From positions 2,852,001-2,916,000 of the forward strand of contig JAMWFC010000046.1 in assembly GCA_027475525.1 (NCBI GenBank): DNA of 64,000 bases, in the 5' to 3' direction. The notes beneath the pieces were generated by a model. The model saw nothing but the letters and a program-made list of their open reading frames with translations, had not been told where the DNA came from and ran no database searches. The translations under genes were made by a program, and so were the position numbers. This document shows positions 11,244 through 21,984 of the stretch, one piece after another. The DNA comes from Macrolepiota albuminosa. Lineage: Eukaryota; Basidiomycota; Agaricomycetes; Agaricales; Agaricaceae. How positions within the stretch are numbered: the first letter of the stretch is position 1; each line of letters starts with the position of its first letter.

Positions 11244-14072
11244 ATGTCTTTTCGAATTCCAACTCCGCCCCCTGTCCCATCCCGTGAGGCTCAAGAAGCC
11301 GCGTACGCCTATATCGCCAAGGCCAACAAGTTTATCCGGCATATCGAGGGCGTTGGCGCCGAGGCGCCCCAAAAACTAGTGGTTGGCGTGATGAAACTTC
11401 TGGAGCGATGGTACGAGGTACGCGTTCTTGGCGTTGGTTGGGATCGAGAAATCGAGGTGCGGGAGTGGTGCCGTGCGCGATATGTCGACAATCGTGGCGC
11501 TGAGTGGTTAGCGCCCTTTTCTCGTTTCGTAAGTTGTCTCTGTTGCCTGCCGTGTCGCTTAGCTGATTGCTTCCTAGGCGCCTCCCCCTGTCCCCACTAT
11601 CGAGGACGAGTTGGAGGACATTCTGTCCGGGGCGTTGCCGATGACGGTAAGCGCGCCTGCGACAGAGTGAGTATTTCTAACCGCTTCATCCTAACTTAGC
11701 TCTGGTCTGATTTATCCCCCCACAGCAAACAAGAAGTGTTGGCGCCGTTGGCGCGTATGCAGGTGGAGGAGGAGATCGCGGCAAGACAGGAGGAGGTTTC
11801 TCAAGACGCCTGCGAGATTACCAGGGCGTTAGAGGAGCGGGAGAGAGTGGCAGCATTGGCGGCAGAGATGGAGGATGTTGCCGCGGGGAAGTCGCCTGTC
11901 GTTGAGAGGCCGGCAGTAGCAGAGGGATCCGGCAAGGTAGGTCGCGCCGGCAGCACTTTGAGCCCAGTGCTGCCGGCTAGCAAGTCGGGCTCGCCGAGGA
12001 AGCCGGCAGGTGCTTCCAAACGCAAGGTAAGTGCTGTTTTTGCTTGCCGTTGCCGACGGTCGCTAACGACATTTACAGAGTCGCAAGGCGGCTCCTCAAT
12101 ACGCGGTGAGTGGTACTTTTTCTTTGGACGTGAATTACTAAGTTTCTGTAGGCGCCAACACAACGTTCCTTTGACGACAAGGAACTGCGAGGTTTGCTTT
12201 TGCCGCGTCGGGAGGAAGCCGTCCTTGACGAAGGACAGGAGGCCGGGGTCGTAATGGAGGAGATGAAGGGAAAGAAGACCGTTTCCCTGGCGACCCGGCA
12301 AGCATTTAAGGAGGCGCGTGGAGCGGCAAGTAACTCTTCTATCTTTTTGAGCTCTCGCTGACTTATAGCGCTAGTGTGACAAGTGCTGGGCGGATAACGA
12401 CCCAGAAGGCTGCTGGTTCCCGACTGGGGCCCAGCCTTGCTATCGCTGTGGTGCCCTCAAGCGCGCTTGCACTATCGATGGGGCCAAAAGTCGCGAGCGT
12501 GGCGGCGTGCCAGACGCCCTCGTCGAGAAGACGTTTTCCCGCGTGGTGTTGGTAAGGAGGGCTAGGGAGTTTGTGGAGGGGCAGAAGAAGAAGGTTGCTG
12601 CCGGTGGCATGGCAGTAATTGGACGGGCCTCCTTGGCGTTGCCGACACGCCAAGGGGATGGGTCAGAATCTGTTGGCAATCGAGGCGCCGGCGAGCGCCA
12701 AGAGACTTCGGTCCCAGAAAAACGACAAGCCCCTTCCCCAAGCAAGGGGAAGGGCAAAGCAAAACGTCCTCGCGTGGTCTCGTCGTCGCCTTCCCCCTCG
12801 CCAACGCCTCGCGATACCGAGATGGCCGACCTGGAGAAGGCGTTGGCGGCTAGTCGCCTCCCGCCTCGTGACACAGAGGCTGGCCCCAGCGGTCTCTTGT
12901 CGCCCATTCATTTGGCGGCACGGTCCCTTGGCGAGGAGCAGGTGGAGGCAGAGCGGGAAGAAGCCCCCGCCGACATCGAGATGGGGGATGAAAAGGCAGA
13001 GGGGGCGGCAACGGGAGGGGACAAGGATGCTGAAGGGGAGGAGGATGAAACCTTGGCGACGCAGCGCCAAGGCGACGAGGAGATGGTAGCGGGAGAGGGT
13101 GAGGGAGCTGAAGGAGTCGCCAGGGAGGAACCTGAGTGGCGATGGCTGCCGCCTTACGGCAACGTCGCCCCTTGGGAGGTGTCAGATCCTGAGGACGTCA
13201 GAAGAAAAACTAGTTCGAACGAAACCTTTTATATCATCAACACAAATCAATTATAGCGATAATGCAGCGCTGAGTAGAACCTACATCATTCACATTGCAT
13301 AGCGTCGGGACGGTCCGAACCTCGTGACACAGAGGCTGGCCCCAGCGGTCTCTTGTCGCCCATTCATTTGGCGGCACGGTCCCTTGGCGAGGAGCAGGTG
13401 GAGGCAGAGCGGGAAGAAGCCCCCGCCGACATCGAGATGGGGGATGAAAAGGCAGAGGGGGCGGCAACGGGAGGGGACAAGGATGCTGAAGGGGAGGAGG
13501 ATGAAACCTTGGCGACGCAGCGCCAAGGCGACGAGGAGATGGTAGCGGGAGAGGGTGAGGGAGCTGAAGGAGTCGCCAGGGAGGAACCTGAGTGGCGATG
13601 GCTGCCGCCTTACGGCAACGTCGCCCCTTGGGAGGTGTCAGATCCTGAGGACGTCGCAGGGCTGGAGCCAAGGCGCCCCGTGATCGCCAGGATTAATCCT
13701 GCCTGGACCCCTCAGCCGCAGCCGACAGTGACTGGCGACGCCTTTCAGTGGCTAGGTCAGGACCTCGTTTATCCGGTGATAGCGCTAAATCCTCGCGAGA
13801 TGCTGGAGCGGTATTTGAGGAGGGCGGCAACGATGGCGACGTCGATGGAACGGGAATGGGAACAGGTGCGGGGACAGCTCATGGCGCTGCGATTGCGCTA
13901 TTCCAACCTGGGTCGTAGCCTTCGCGTGCTTCGCGATTACCAGGGGGATTGCCAAGCAGCCATGGATTGGCAAGCGGCCAACAACATTCTTCCTGGCGAC
14001 CTTCTCCCCCTTCGCGACTCCTCCTTGCCGGTATCGGACGATTCCCTGCCGCTAGATGACGATAGCGAGTGA
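11244..14072 (+). CDS. Gypsy B opposite-strand spliced gene, cysteine-cluster protein
   Basis: A six-exon plus-strand model inside a minus-strand retrotransposon: 11244-11528, 11578-11666, 11726-12026, 12079-12105 (27 bp), 12152-12325, 12375-14072. Introns are 46-59 bp, and all phases join in frame; the fifth has a GC donor (GT in copy A). The product, about 705 aa once the anomaly at 12864-13319 is removed, begins MSFRIPTPPPVP with a helical N-terminus (GVMKLLERWYEV). The last exon opens with a cysteine cluster CX2CX8CX8CX2CX6C (CDKC...C...CYRC...RAC), close to fungal Zn2Cys6 but with longer first spacing. Basic KGKGKAKRPR, acidic low-complexity, and a C-terminal helical region ending in a D/S-rich tail follow. 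Role unknown; DNA or RNA binding, possibly regulating the element, is inference. It converges tail to tail with pol, 425 bp apart. Confidence 0.75.
12864..13655. repeat. 336-bp direct repeat around an unrelated 120-bp insert
   Basis: 12864-13199 recurs at 13320-13655 (offset 456), and between them lie 120 bp (13200-13319) with no counterpart in the same gene of element A. The insert is AT-rich, has a stop in the host frame at about 13254, and resembles nothing else in the window. Removing 456 bp restores the reading frame. Either a misassembly joined a foreign snippet, or a small insertion occurred with a long flanking duplication. Confidence 0.6.
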
Positions 14073-14497
14073 CTGAGCGGACCTTAGCGTAGAGTGGCCG
14101 CTGTGAATATTTTATTTCTTGTTACCGTTCAAATTTTATTACTTGTCTTGCCGCCTCGTTTTTGAAGGGAAAGGATAAGTCCCATAGTCTAAGTTAGTAC
14201 AGAGCCCAGAAAGCCAAGAGAAAGCAAGCGGCAAGTACTCGAAGGTAGGTATTAGCAAGAACAGTAGTAGGTGAGGGACTTAGACAAATTTTGAGGAAAA
14301 AGGGAAACGCTCAGTAAGTCATCATAGCGAAAAACCCTTGGCGAGAGTTGCGCAATGCGCTAAGCGTTGGCGACACGCTAGCGCTGCGACTTGACTATGT
14401 AAGGAATTGTCTGTGGAATATAGTACAGTAAGTATCGGCAAGAAAGATAAGTAAGGTAAGTAATAGAAACAAAGAGAGCTTATCAATATCGTCTTTT
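14073..14497. other. Convergent intergenic spacer inside gypsy B
   Basis: Non-coding 425 bp between the stop of the plus-strand spliced gene and the pol stop on the other strand. It should hold the 3' ends of both transcripts. The same spacer in element A is 23220-23716. I see no clear polyadenylation signal or hairpin beyond AT-rich tracts. Confidence 0.6.
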
Positions 14498-17400
14498 CTA
14501 ATCGTTTTCTCCTTCTTCAATCAGAGTCGGCAAGTCATCATCGTCCAATAGTTCTGTTTCTTCAAGTTCTCTTAACTTGGCGGTGTCGATATCTAGCGCT
14601 TCAAGCGGCAAGTCAATGTGTTCTCTGGCGAGATACGGCAATAGGCGAAAGGCGGCAACAGGTCGATGCAGTACTGAACCATCTAATTCACAGAGCACGT
14701 AAGCGCCTCCACGGTTACGAGGCGAAAGGCGGCAACAGGTCGATGCAGTACTGAACCATCTAATTCACAGAGCACGTAAGCGCCTCCACGGTTACGGAGA
14801 TAACTACCAAAGGTCCTAGATAGCGAGGGCGCATTTTCTTGTTGTATGAAGTTTCGATTTTGGAGTTACGCATAAGCACTAGCGCGCCCCTCGGGAAGTT
14901 GTAATCTTTGATGGTAGCGCTATGCTTGGTTTCGAATCGTAGAGCTGCTTGGCGACGTGCGCTAAAGACTACCTCGTGGAGTCGCTCTAAATCTTCTTTC
15001 CTTCGCTGGAGATCAATAGCTCATCTGGCGATAAGATCGGTAGTCGCTAAGATGCTGTTGGGTGCTGGCTGAAGGTAGGTCGCTTCTATGATGTCGGCAG
15101 GGAGTAAAGGATGGGTGCCAGTAGCCGCGTAATAGGGAGAGCAACCCATGCGCTTACGAATGGTAACATGTCGGCAGGGAGTAAAGGATGGGTGCCAGTA
15201 GCCGCGTAATAGGGAGAGCAACCCATGCGCTTACGAATGGTAACTCTCTGACCAGAACACTGAATACGTCGCTTCGCTCCAACGAGATTCGTCGCCATCG
15301 ACTGCCTTGAAGAGCGCTTGCCGAACGTCAAAGTGGGGTCTCTCTACCAGGCCATTGGCGCGCTTGTTGTACCCGGATACTCGAATGTGGTGAATGTTGT
15401 ATTTCTTGGCGAGATAGGTTAGCGCTTTAATAATTGGCGCACCGTTATCCGTGACGATTTCTCTTAGCGCTCCCCAACGGCAGATGACATCCTCAAATAG
15501 CCACTTAGCGACTGCCTCGGTATTTTCTCTTTGCAGCATTCGAAATTCAGGCCAATGGATTAGCGAGCAACGACCTTGAATGATGTACTTGTAGCGACCA
15601 GATTTAGGCATATGCATGGTATCGACGTAGATTTTGCTGAAGAGGGGAGCTGGCGTGGCAACGGTTGGCGGTATGAGCACTTGGCGTGTCTGTTGAATCT
15701 GGCAGAGGTGGCAAGTCCTAATGTACCAAGCGATGTCGGCACTAGCGTGTGGCCACCAGAATCGTTCTAGCAGAGAAGCTCGGGTAGCGTACAGGCCTCT
15801 ATGTCCTAGCTGTCGGCACTAGCGTGTGGCCACCAGAATCGTTCTAGCAGAGAAGCTCGGGTAGCGTACAGGCCTCTATGTCCTAGCTTGTCATGCATGG
15901 CGCGCAAGACTCGTAAGCACTTTCTGGCTTGATAATCAGTTTGTGAGCGCCATCGCGATTCGTCGCCAAAGTCGGTTGTCGGTAAAGAAGAAGCGGGTAG
16001 CATAGCGGATAAAGGTCGCGTATTGTTCGTCGGTAAGGTCGGGGGTCGCTTAAGGTCTTGTAGCCATTGTTCAACGAGTAACAAGCGACTGTCTTCTGCC
16101 TTTGCCTTGGCGGATCGGGGGACGCCTCGTAGGTAAGGTTTTTGCTGTCCTCTCTTAGCGGATGGGGTTCTTGTACGATTTTTACTGGTGGCGAGTCCTG
16201 ACTGCAAATGCTTGCCGTGTAGAATGTGAGGGGTGCGCTAAAGGTCTCGGGGCGGTAAGGGATAATGGGATGTAGAAATATGCTGGTAGGCTGTTGCCGT
16301 CGTAATAGGGGGATTGGCTGTTGTATGAGGTGCACGAAACCATGTAAGCGGTCGATCCAGTCCTCGAAATCGCTATCAGCCTGTGGGTCCACTGCCGGGT
16401 CGCCAGGCTGCCGTGGTCGCCTAGAAAGTCCATCTGGTCCGTGGAAAGAGCTCTTGACGTGTACCAACTCAAAGTGAAACATGAGGATAGCGACTACCCA
16501 CCGATTCATGCTAGCGGATGGCTGGATGTCGGGATTCTGCAGCATGCCTTTGATGTACCTAGCGTCGACTTCAACAATAAGGTTGCGCACGCCAATCAAA
16601 TACATCTTTAGCGACCGGAAGGCTTTGAAGAGTCCATAGAGCTCTAGCTTAGGCTGACTGTAGCGAGACTCTCTGTTGTTTAGCGTGATAGACCCAAAGC
16701 GGTTGTAGCGTCGCTGTTTCCGATTGTCGCTAAGGCATTGGCACAAGAAGTAGCCAACGGCAATGTACGAGGTGTCCACCGCCAAGATAACAGGGTCGGC
16801 AGAGGTATAATCGATGGGGACTAGGGGCTTGGCGTCTTGTAGAGCTTTTACTAAGTCTCGTTGTGCGGTAACCTGGTCTGGCCCAAATTCGAAGGGCTCG
16901 TTGGTGCGGGTGAGTCGGTTAAGGGCGTGTGCGCGATGGGCAAAGTTACCTGGTCTGGCCCAAATTCGAAGGGCTCGTTGGTGCGGGTGAGTCGGTTAAG
17001 GGCGTGTGCGCGATGGGCAAAGTTCTTGACGAATATCCTGAGAACGCCAACGGTGCCAAGAAAGGCGTGAACTTCAGATAAGTCGCGGCAAGGACCCCAT
17101 CGCTCCAGGAGTGCTAAGCGAGACTCGTCGGGAACACGACGGCGTGAACTTCAGATAAGTCGCGGCAAGGACCCCATCGCTCCAGGAGTGCTAAGCGAGA
17201 CTCGTCGGGAACACGACCATCGGGAGTGCAGATGTGACCGAGTATTTTGAACCTTGGCGCGCAAAGGAGAAGTTTGTGACCGCTAAAGGTACCACCGCTA
17301 TACTTCATACGTTGGAGAACTCGATTGAGCAGCTGGAAAAAGTCCCAAGTTTGTGACCGCTAAAGGTACCACCGCTATACTTCATACGTTGGAGAACTCG

Positions 17401-19090
17401 ATTGAGCAGCTGGAAAAAGTCCCATAGCGCTAAGCGAATGTTGGAGTTGTCGGGATGGGTTGCCGGTAAGCCGTTTACGAGTCGCCAGTCTTTGGGGCCT
17501 TTGACGCCAACGTCATCAATGAAGCTTCGGGATGGGTTGCCGGTAAGCCGTTTACGAGTCGCCAGTCTTTGGGGCCTTTGACGCCAACGTCATCAATGAA
17601 GCTAGGACGTTATGCGGTATCTCGGGTTGGAGGATGAATGTGATGTCGTCATGGAATATGGGGACTGAGTTTGTCCAGCCCATCGGTAAGGTGACTAGGC
17701 GCAAGGCGCCAAACGGAGTTTGAAAGGTAGTGAGATCGGGACTGAGTTTGTCCAGCCCATCGGTAAGGTGACTAGGCGCAAGGCGCCAAACGGAGTTTGA
17801 AAGGTAGTGAGATCCGGGAAGAGGGTGTATCAGGCGTTCGTCGTAGCCAACGTAAAGGTCAAGGGTGGCGCCACAAATGCGCCCGGCAAAGGACTCGGCA
17901 AAGTGATCAGGGAAAGGCGGTACGCCAGAGTGAGGTCAAGGGTGGCGCCACAAATGCGCCCGGCAAAGGACTCGGCAAAGTGATCAGGGAAAGGCGGTAC
18001 GCCAGAGTGTCGTATAGTAACCCTATTCAGCGGTTCGAGACTGTGGACTATGCGTAGATTGCCGTTCTTTTTGAGGACGCAAAACCAACGGGAGCGGTAA
18101 GAACTATTTGAGGGCTCGTAGACGCCAGCCTGTATCTTGGTCCTAATGATTTGGCAGACCTCGGCTTCGAGCGGTAAGAACTATTTGAGGGCTCGTAGAC
18201 GCCAGCCTGTATCTTGGTCCTAATGATTTGGCAGACCTCGGCTTCATTCCAGGCGGTAGCGGTCGGTTGTGCTCAGTCCACGGCACGTGAGGAATGGTCG
18301 GATCACACAGGCGGGAAGAAATCTGTACGTAGACTGCCGCGTTCGAGTCCTCCCAAGCAAAGGCTTTGTCTTGCTTAGCGACAAGATCGGTAAGGACGTT
18401 CAACTCATCTTTGGTCAAAAATCCTGTGTCGTGCTCCTTGGCGAACTGCTGTTGGCGTTCCTCGGTAAAACGTCCTGTGGGCTGAAAGGGTGGCGGATTC
18501 GGTAATAAGGTCGGCATGTCGGCAAGAGGGTCGCCAATGATCTGGCGCTCGATCCTAAACGTCTCGGGAGAGTGCGTAGCGACGGGTTTTGTTTTAAGCG
18601 CAACTGGCTTATATTTCTTTTTAACTTGAACCCCTTTCCTTTTGGGAGCGTTAGCTTGATTATAAACAGAGGTGGAAAGGGGAACTGTAGCCTGGGGTGC
18701 GGCAAGTCCAAGAACGGCAGGAGACGAGGCTCCGGGAAGGGTAGTGAGATACGTATCGGTAGACGCAATATTTTGAAATGATTCAGAAGCGGTAAGGTAC
18801 AAGTAGGCAAGAGAGGAGTCGGTAATATTTTGATTTTTCTGGGAAGGCTCTGCGTCGGTAGTGGGTAAAGTAGTTAAAACATCTTCGTCAAGAAATCGGT
18901 AATATTTTGATTTTTCTGGGAAGGCTCTGCGTCGGTAGTGGGTAAAGTAGTTAAAACATCTTCGTCAAGAAAGCAGTAGACAAAACAGTTACAAGACCAG
19001 TTGAATGGTCAAATTCCAGCGTTAGCGCCACATCTCCGTGATCGTCGCCAATCACCTCCTCGATGGTCTGTGAAAACACCGGTGGGGAGG
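14498..19090 (-). CDS. Gypsy B reverse transcriptase-RNase H-integrase
   Basis: Minus-strand pol. In protein order: linker after VFSQTIEEVIGD; RT with the fragment LPMGWTNSVP; RNase H with LAVDTSYIAVGY, PKLELYGLFKAF, VEVDARYIKGM and HGPDGLSRR; integrase with an HHCC zinc region (MHDKLGHRG...HLCQI), the catalytic DD35E residues in YVDTMHM, IVTDNGAP and GLVERPH, a GPY/F-like module (YLGPLV in copy A), and an acidic LLDDDDLPTL end. The reading frame is split into pieces, but every break I examined lies at an exact 77-bp tandem duplication (14643, 15091, 15734, 16871, 17064, 17270, 17451, 17664, 17856, 18092, 18819). I therefore think the real gene is intact or nearly so. The frame is -1 relative to Gag-protease. 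Confidence 0.85.
14643..18973. repeat. Series of eleven exact 77-bp tandem duplications
   Basis: First copies start at 14643, 15091, 15734, 16871, 17064, 17270, 17451, 17664, 17856, 18092 and 18819; in each the second copy starts exactly 77 bases later. The duplicated sequences are unrelated to each other. Copy A (23717-27709) lacks the duplications at these places and has others of its own. This pattern is what unmerged 77-base contig overlaps produce. Confidence 0.85.
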
Positions 19091-21604
19091 CTCGTTGGCG
19101 TGTTGGTCGGTAAACTCCGGGGGCTTAGCGCGGGCGCCTTTTTGTTGTCCCCTAGGGAACGTTGGCACCGTTCGTCGGATTCCGGAATTGGGGTCGCTAA
19201 TTGTGAGGGTCGTTTCCTCGTCGGTAACTGTCTTGACGACTGATCGCGCCAAGACGTCGAAGGGTCTGCCAAGTAGTAAGTCGTATGCGGGGGAGCGTAA
19301 AATGTGTATTTGAAGATAGAACGTGATGTCGCCAAGGGTGCACGGCACATTCTTGGCGAGGCCTAGGGATCTGTCTACCGTACTGTTAGCGCTCTGCATA
19401 TTTAGTATAACGGTAGGGTCGTAAATAAGGCCCAGATCGTTAGCGACTTCCGCTGCCATAGAAATGATCTGAGACCCGCTATCCACTATAGCCTCTACTT
19501 CGTGCTTGTTAGATCGTTAGCGACTTCCGCTGCCATAGAAATGATCTGAGACCCGCTATCCACTATAGCCTCTACTTCGTGCTTGTTGTCTACGTTAGCG
19601 CTACCGAGCAGATAGCGTGCGATTCTTGAGCGACGGTAAGAATTGCTGGGTCCTCTCCATGGTCCACAGACCTAAGGTAGGTCTCCACTGGGTCCACAGA
19701 GGTGGCGTTAGCGATGGGGTCGGCAGGAGTATCTTCAGTGTCGGGAGAGTCGATGGTAACAGAAAAACCAGGAAGCGCGTCGTCGAGTTCATCAACTTCG
19801 GCAACGGCTGTCGCCAAGGGTCGTCGGGGAGTGACTGCCGTCTTGACCTGGTTGCGGACGTCGGGAGCAATACTACAAAGTTCTTCTACTGACAAGGTGA
19901 CGTGGGTTTTCATGATGCGGTTAAAAACGTGGTTCGATTTTTCGATGTCAAAAATTGGCGCAGTAGGTCGGTAGCCACCCTCAGGACGTTTCTCGGGAGC
20001 GGCAAAGTTTCGTTGTGCGGGAGCATGATAACGGTCGGGAATCCCTGAGTAGGGATGTAGAGGCGGCAAAGGTGGTTCGGGAGCGGTAGCGGACGACGGT
20101 GGTTCTGAAGCAGGAGCAGGGGCAGTGGCAGGAGGTGCGGCAGGAGGTGCGGCAGGAGCAGGTGTCGGTAACTTGCTAGCGGGAGGCATCGGCTTATATC
20201 CTTTGAGAGGTTGTTTGGGCTGCTTAACTTCAACCCCATCAAAGGTAACTTGCTAGCGGGAGGCATCGGCTTATATCCTTTGAGAGGTTGTTTGGGCTGC
20301 TTAACTTCAACCCCATCAAAACCTGGTTCTTTAGCGAATCCAACTCCTGTTGGAGCTTGGCGATACGCTCTTCCCGCGAGAAAGTAGGGTGGTCGCCAAC
20401 GCTGTCGAAATGTAGGACCTCGTGAATCATCTGCTGTTGGGTCGCTTGTTCAGGGTCGGGGTTGGCGTTGCCAGATAGCGTGCCGGTAACGATTTGTCCT
20501 GGATTGCGCCTATGCCACTCATCAACTCGCTCCTGGAAGGACTTCTTGTCTGGGTAGTTGGGAATGATGGCGCCAGTGGTGAGGACTATCTTGCCGTCGA
20601 TAGCCCTTCGAATTCTACCTTGGCGAACGTAATTCTCGAGGGTAGCGCAGCGTCCTCTAGTCATAGTATGGCCAATTTCCCCACAGAAGTGGCAAGGGCC
20701 AGGTGCGGGTACGTTAGCGGGTCGGTTAGCAGTCAGGTTGGTGGTGATCATGGTTTCAATACGCGTCATAGCGGAAGCGACAGCGGCGGTAATAGCAGCA
20801 TTGAGCTCCTCCTTCTTAATGAAGTCGGCAGCGGGAGGTGGGATGGGAATAATACCGTTAGTTCGCTCAGGGGGTGGGCTCGTCCTAGCGCGTGGTATGC
20901 CAACGCCAGTGTCTGTTCCCTTGAGAACCCATTTACCGGCTTCAAAGACGTTGGCAACGTTATAGGGCTCGTCAGGGTGATGGGCCTGATGAACTATCTC
21001 TAGGCGACGAGCAATACGAGTCCACAGTGAAGTCGGGATGCCTTGCTGAAATAGGCGACGCTCCTCGTTAATATAGAGCTTGCCGTTCTGCAGAAGCCAC
21101 CTAGCGATTTTCTGGAACTCGCGGTAATACGTAGAGAACGCGCCAAGCGAAGATGTGCCGTTGTCGAAAGATTCCTGTACTAGTTTCTGTAACTCGTTTA
21201 CCGTGTATCGGGTAGCCTCCTCGGCGCCAGGGTACAACTGGATCACTGCCGTCTTCCAGTCCTCATACGAAGCGCCTTGAGCTGGAGCTGGCGGGGCGGC
21301 AGGGACAAAGGCGGCAAACTCGGTGCCGTCTTCCAGTCCTCATACGAAGCGCCTTGAGCTGGAGCTGGCGGGGCGGCAGGGACAAAGGCGGCAAACTCGG
21401 TAAACCTGTCCACGTCTCTGCCGTGTCATACGATACGTATCTTGCCGCGTACTCCTTCATCTGCGTGTGGTCGGTAATGTTACAATCTCTGAATAGATAC
21501 TCTAATTCCTTGAAATATTGGGAAAGCTCCCGTGGCTTGGACTCGTCCCATTTCGGTGCTGAGAAGTGATTGCGTGGCGGCATGCGCTGGACTTGTTGTT
21601 CCAT
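19052..21604 (-). CDS. Gypsy B Gag-protease
   Basis: ATG at 21604 (MEQQVQRMPP) starts the first Met-initiated frame; the same frame is open upstream to about 21950 without Met, so the true start could be upstream or non-AUG. Gag has a helical capsid-like part (ELSQYFKELEYLFRDC), a zinc knuckle CHFCGEIGHTMTRGRC (CX2CX4HX6C, last spacing two longer than the usual CCHC), a Pro/Ala-rich linker, and then the aspartic protease with VDSGSQ (active site) and YDLLLGRPF. In this copy Gag and protease share one frame (VTPRRPL where A has a stop). Duplications at 19434, 20169 and 21247 break it artificially. It forms particles, and the protease cleaves the polyprotein. Confidence 0.85.
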
Positions 21605-21963
21605 GGCGACGGTGGTAACGAGTTCGGTTAGCGGTAGTGGGGAAGGAGTTCTGGAGATTGGCGACGGGGTAAGCGAAATGAGTTGAGAAAGAGGCGTTAG
21701 CGGAGTAATGGGAGTGATTGGTTGCGGTACGGTAAATGGCGACGCTAAGGGGTCGTCGGCGCTATAATCGAGGGAATGTGGGAAGAGATCAGGAAAAGCG
21801 TCTACAGTGGCGTTCTGTAGTTCCTGGGCAAGAGAGAGACCCGGTAAGGCACCAGGTGGTTGTGGAGTTGATGGGTGGGAAGGAGCAATGCCTTCTGCCG
21901 ACTGGTCTAGCAGGCGGCGCCTACGCTGGAGACGGGTTTCTGGCGGAATTCTGCCCTAGAGAT

Positions 21964-21981
21964 CCCTCGCGGTGGGCTCCA
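21964..21981 (-). promoter_or_regulatory. Primer binding site of gypsy B
   Basis: Three bases inside the 5' LTR end, the minus strand reads tggagcccaccgcgaggg, beginning TGG as sites complementary to a tRNA 3' CCA do. Element A has tggagcccactacgaggg and C has tggagcccaccgcaaggg. I cannot name the tRNA from memory; its 3' end would be about ggtgggctcca. Confidence 0.6.
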
Positions 21982-21984
21982 ATT

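Noticed and set aside
14643..14797. Minisatellite or variable-number repeat
   Set aside because: The unit is exactly 77 bp here and at many unrelated sequences, always two exact copies; an assembly overlap explains this better.
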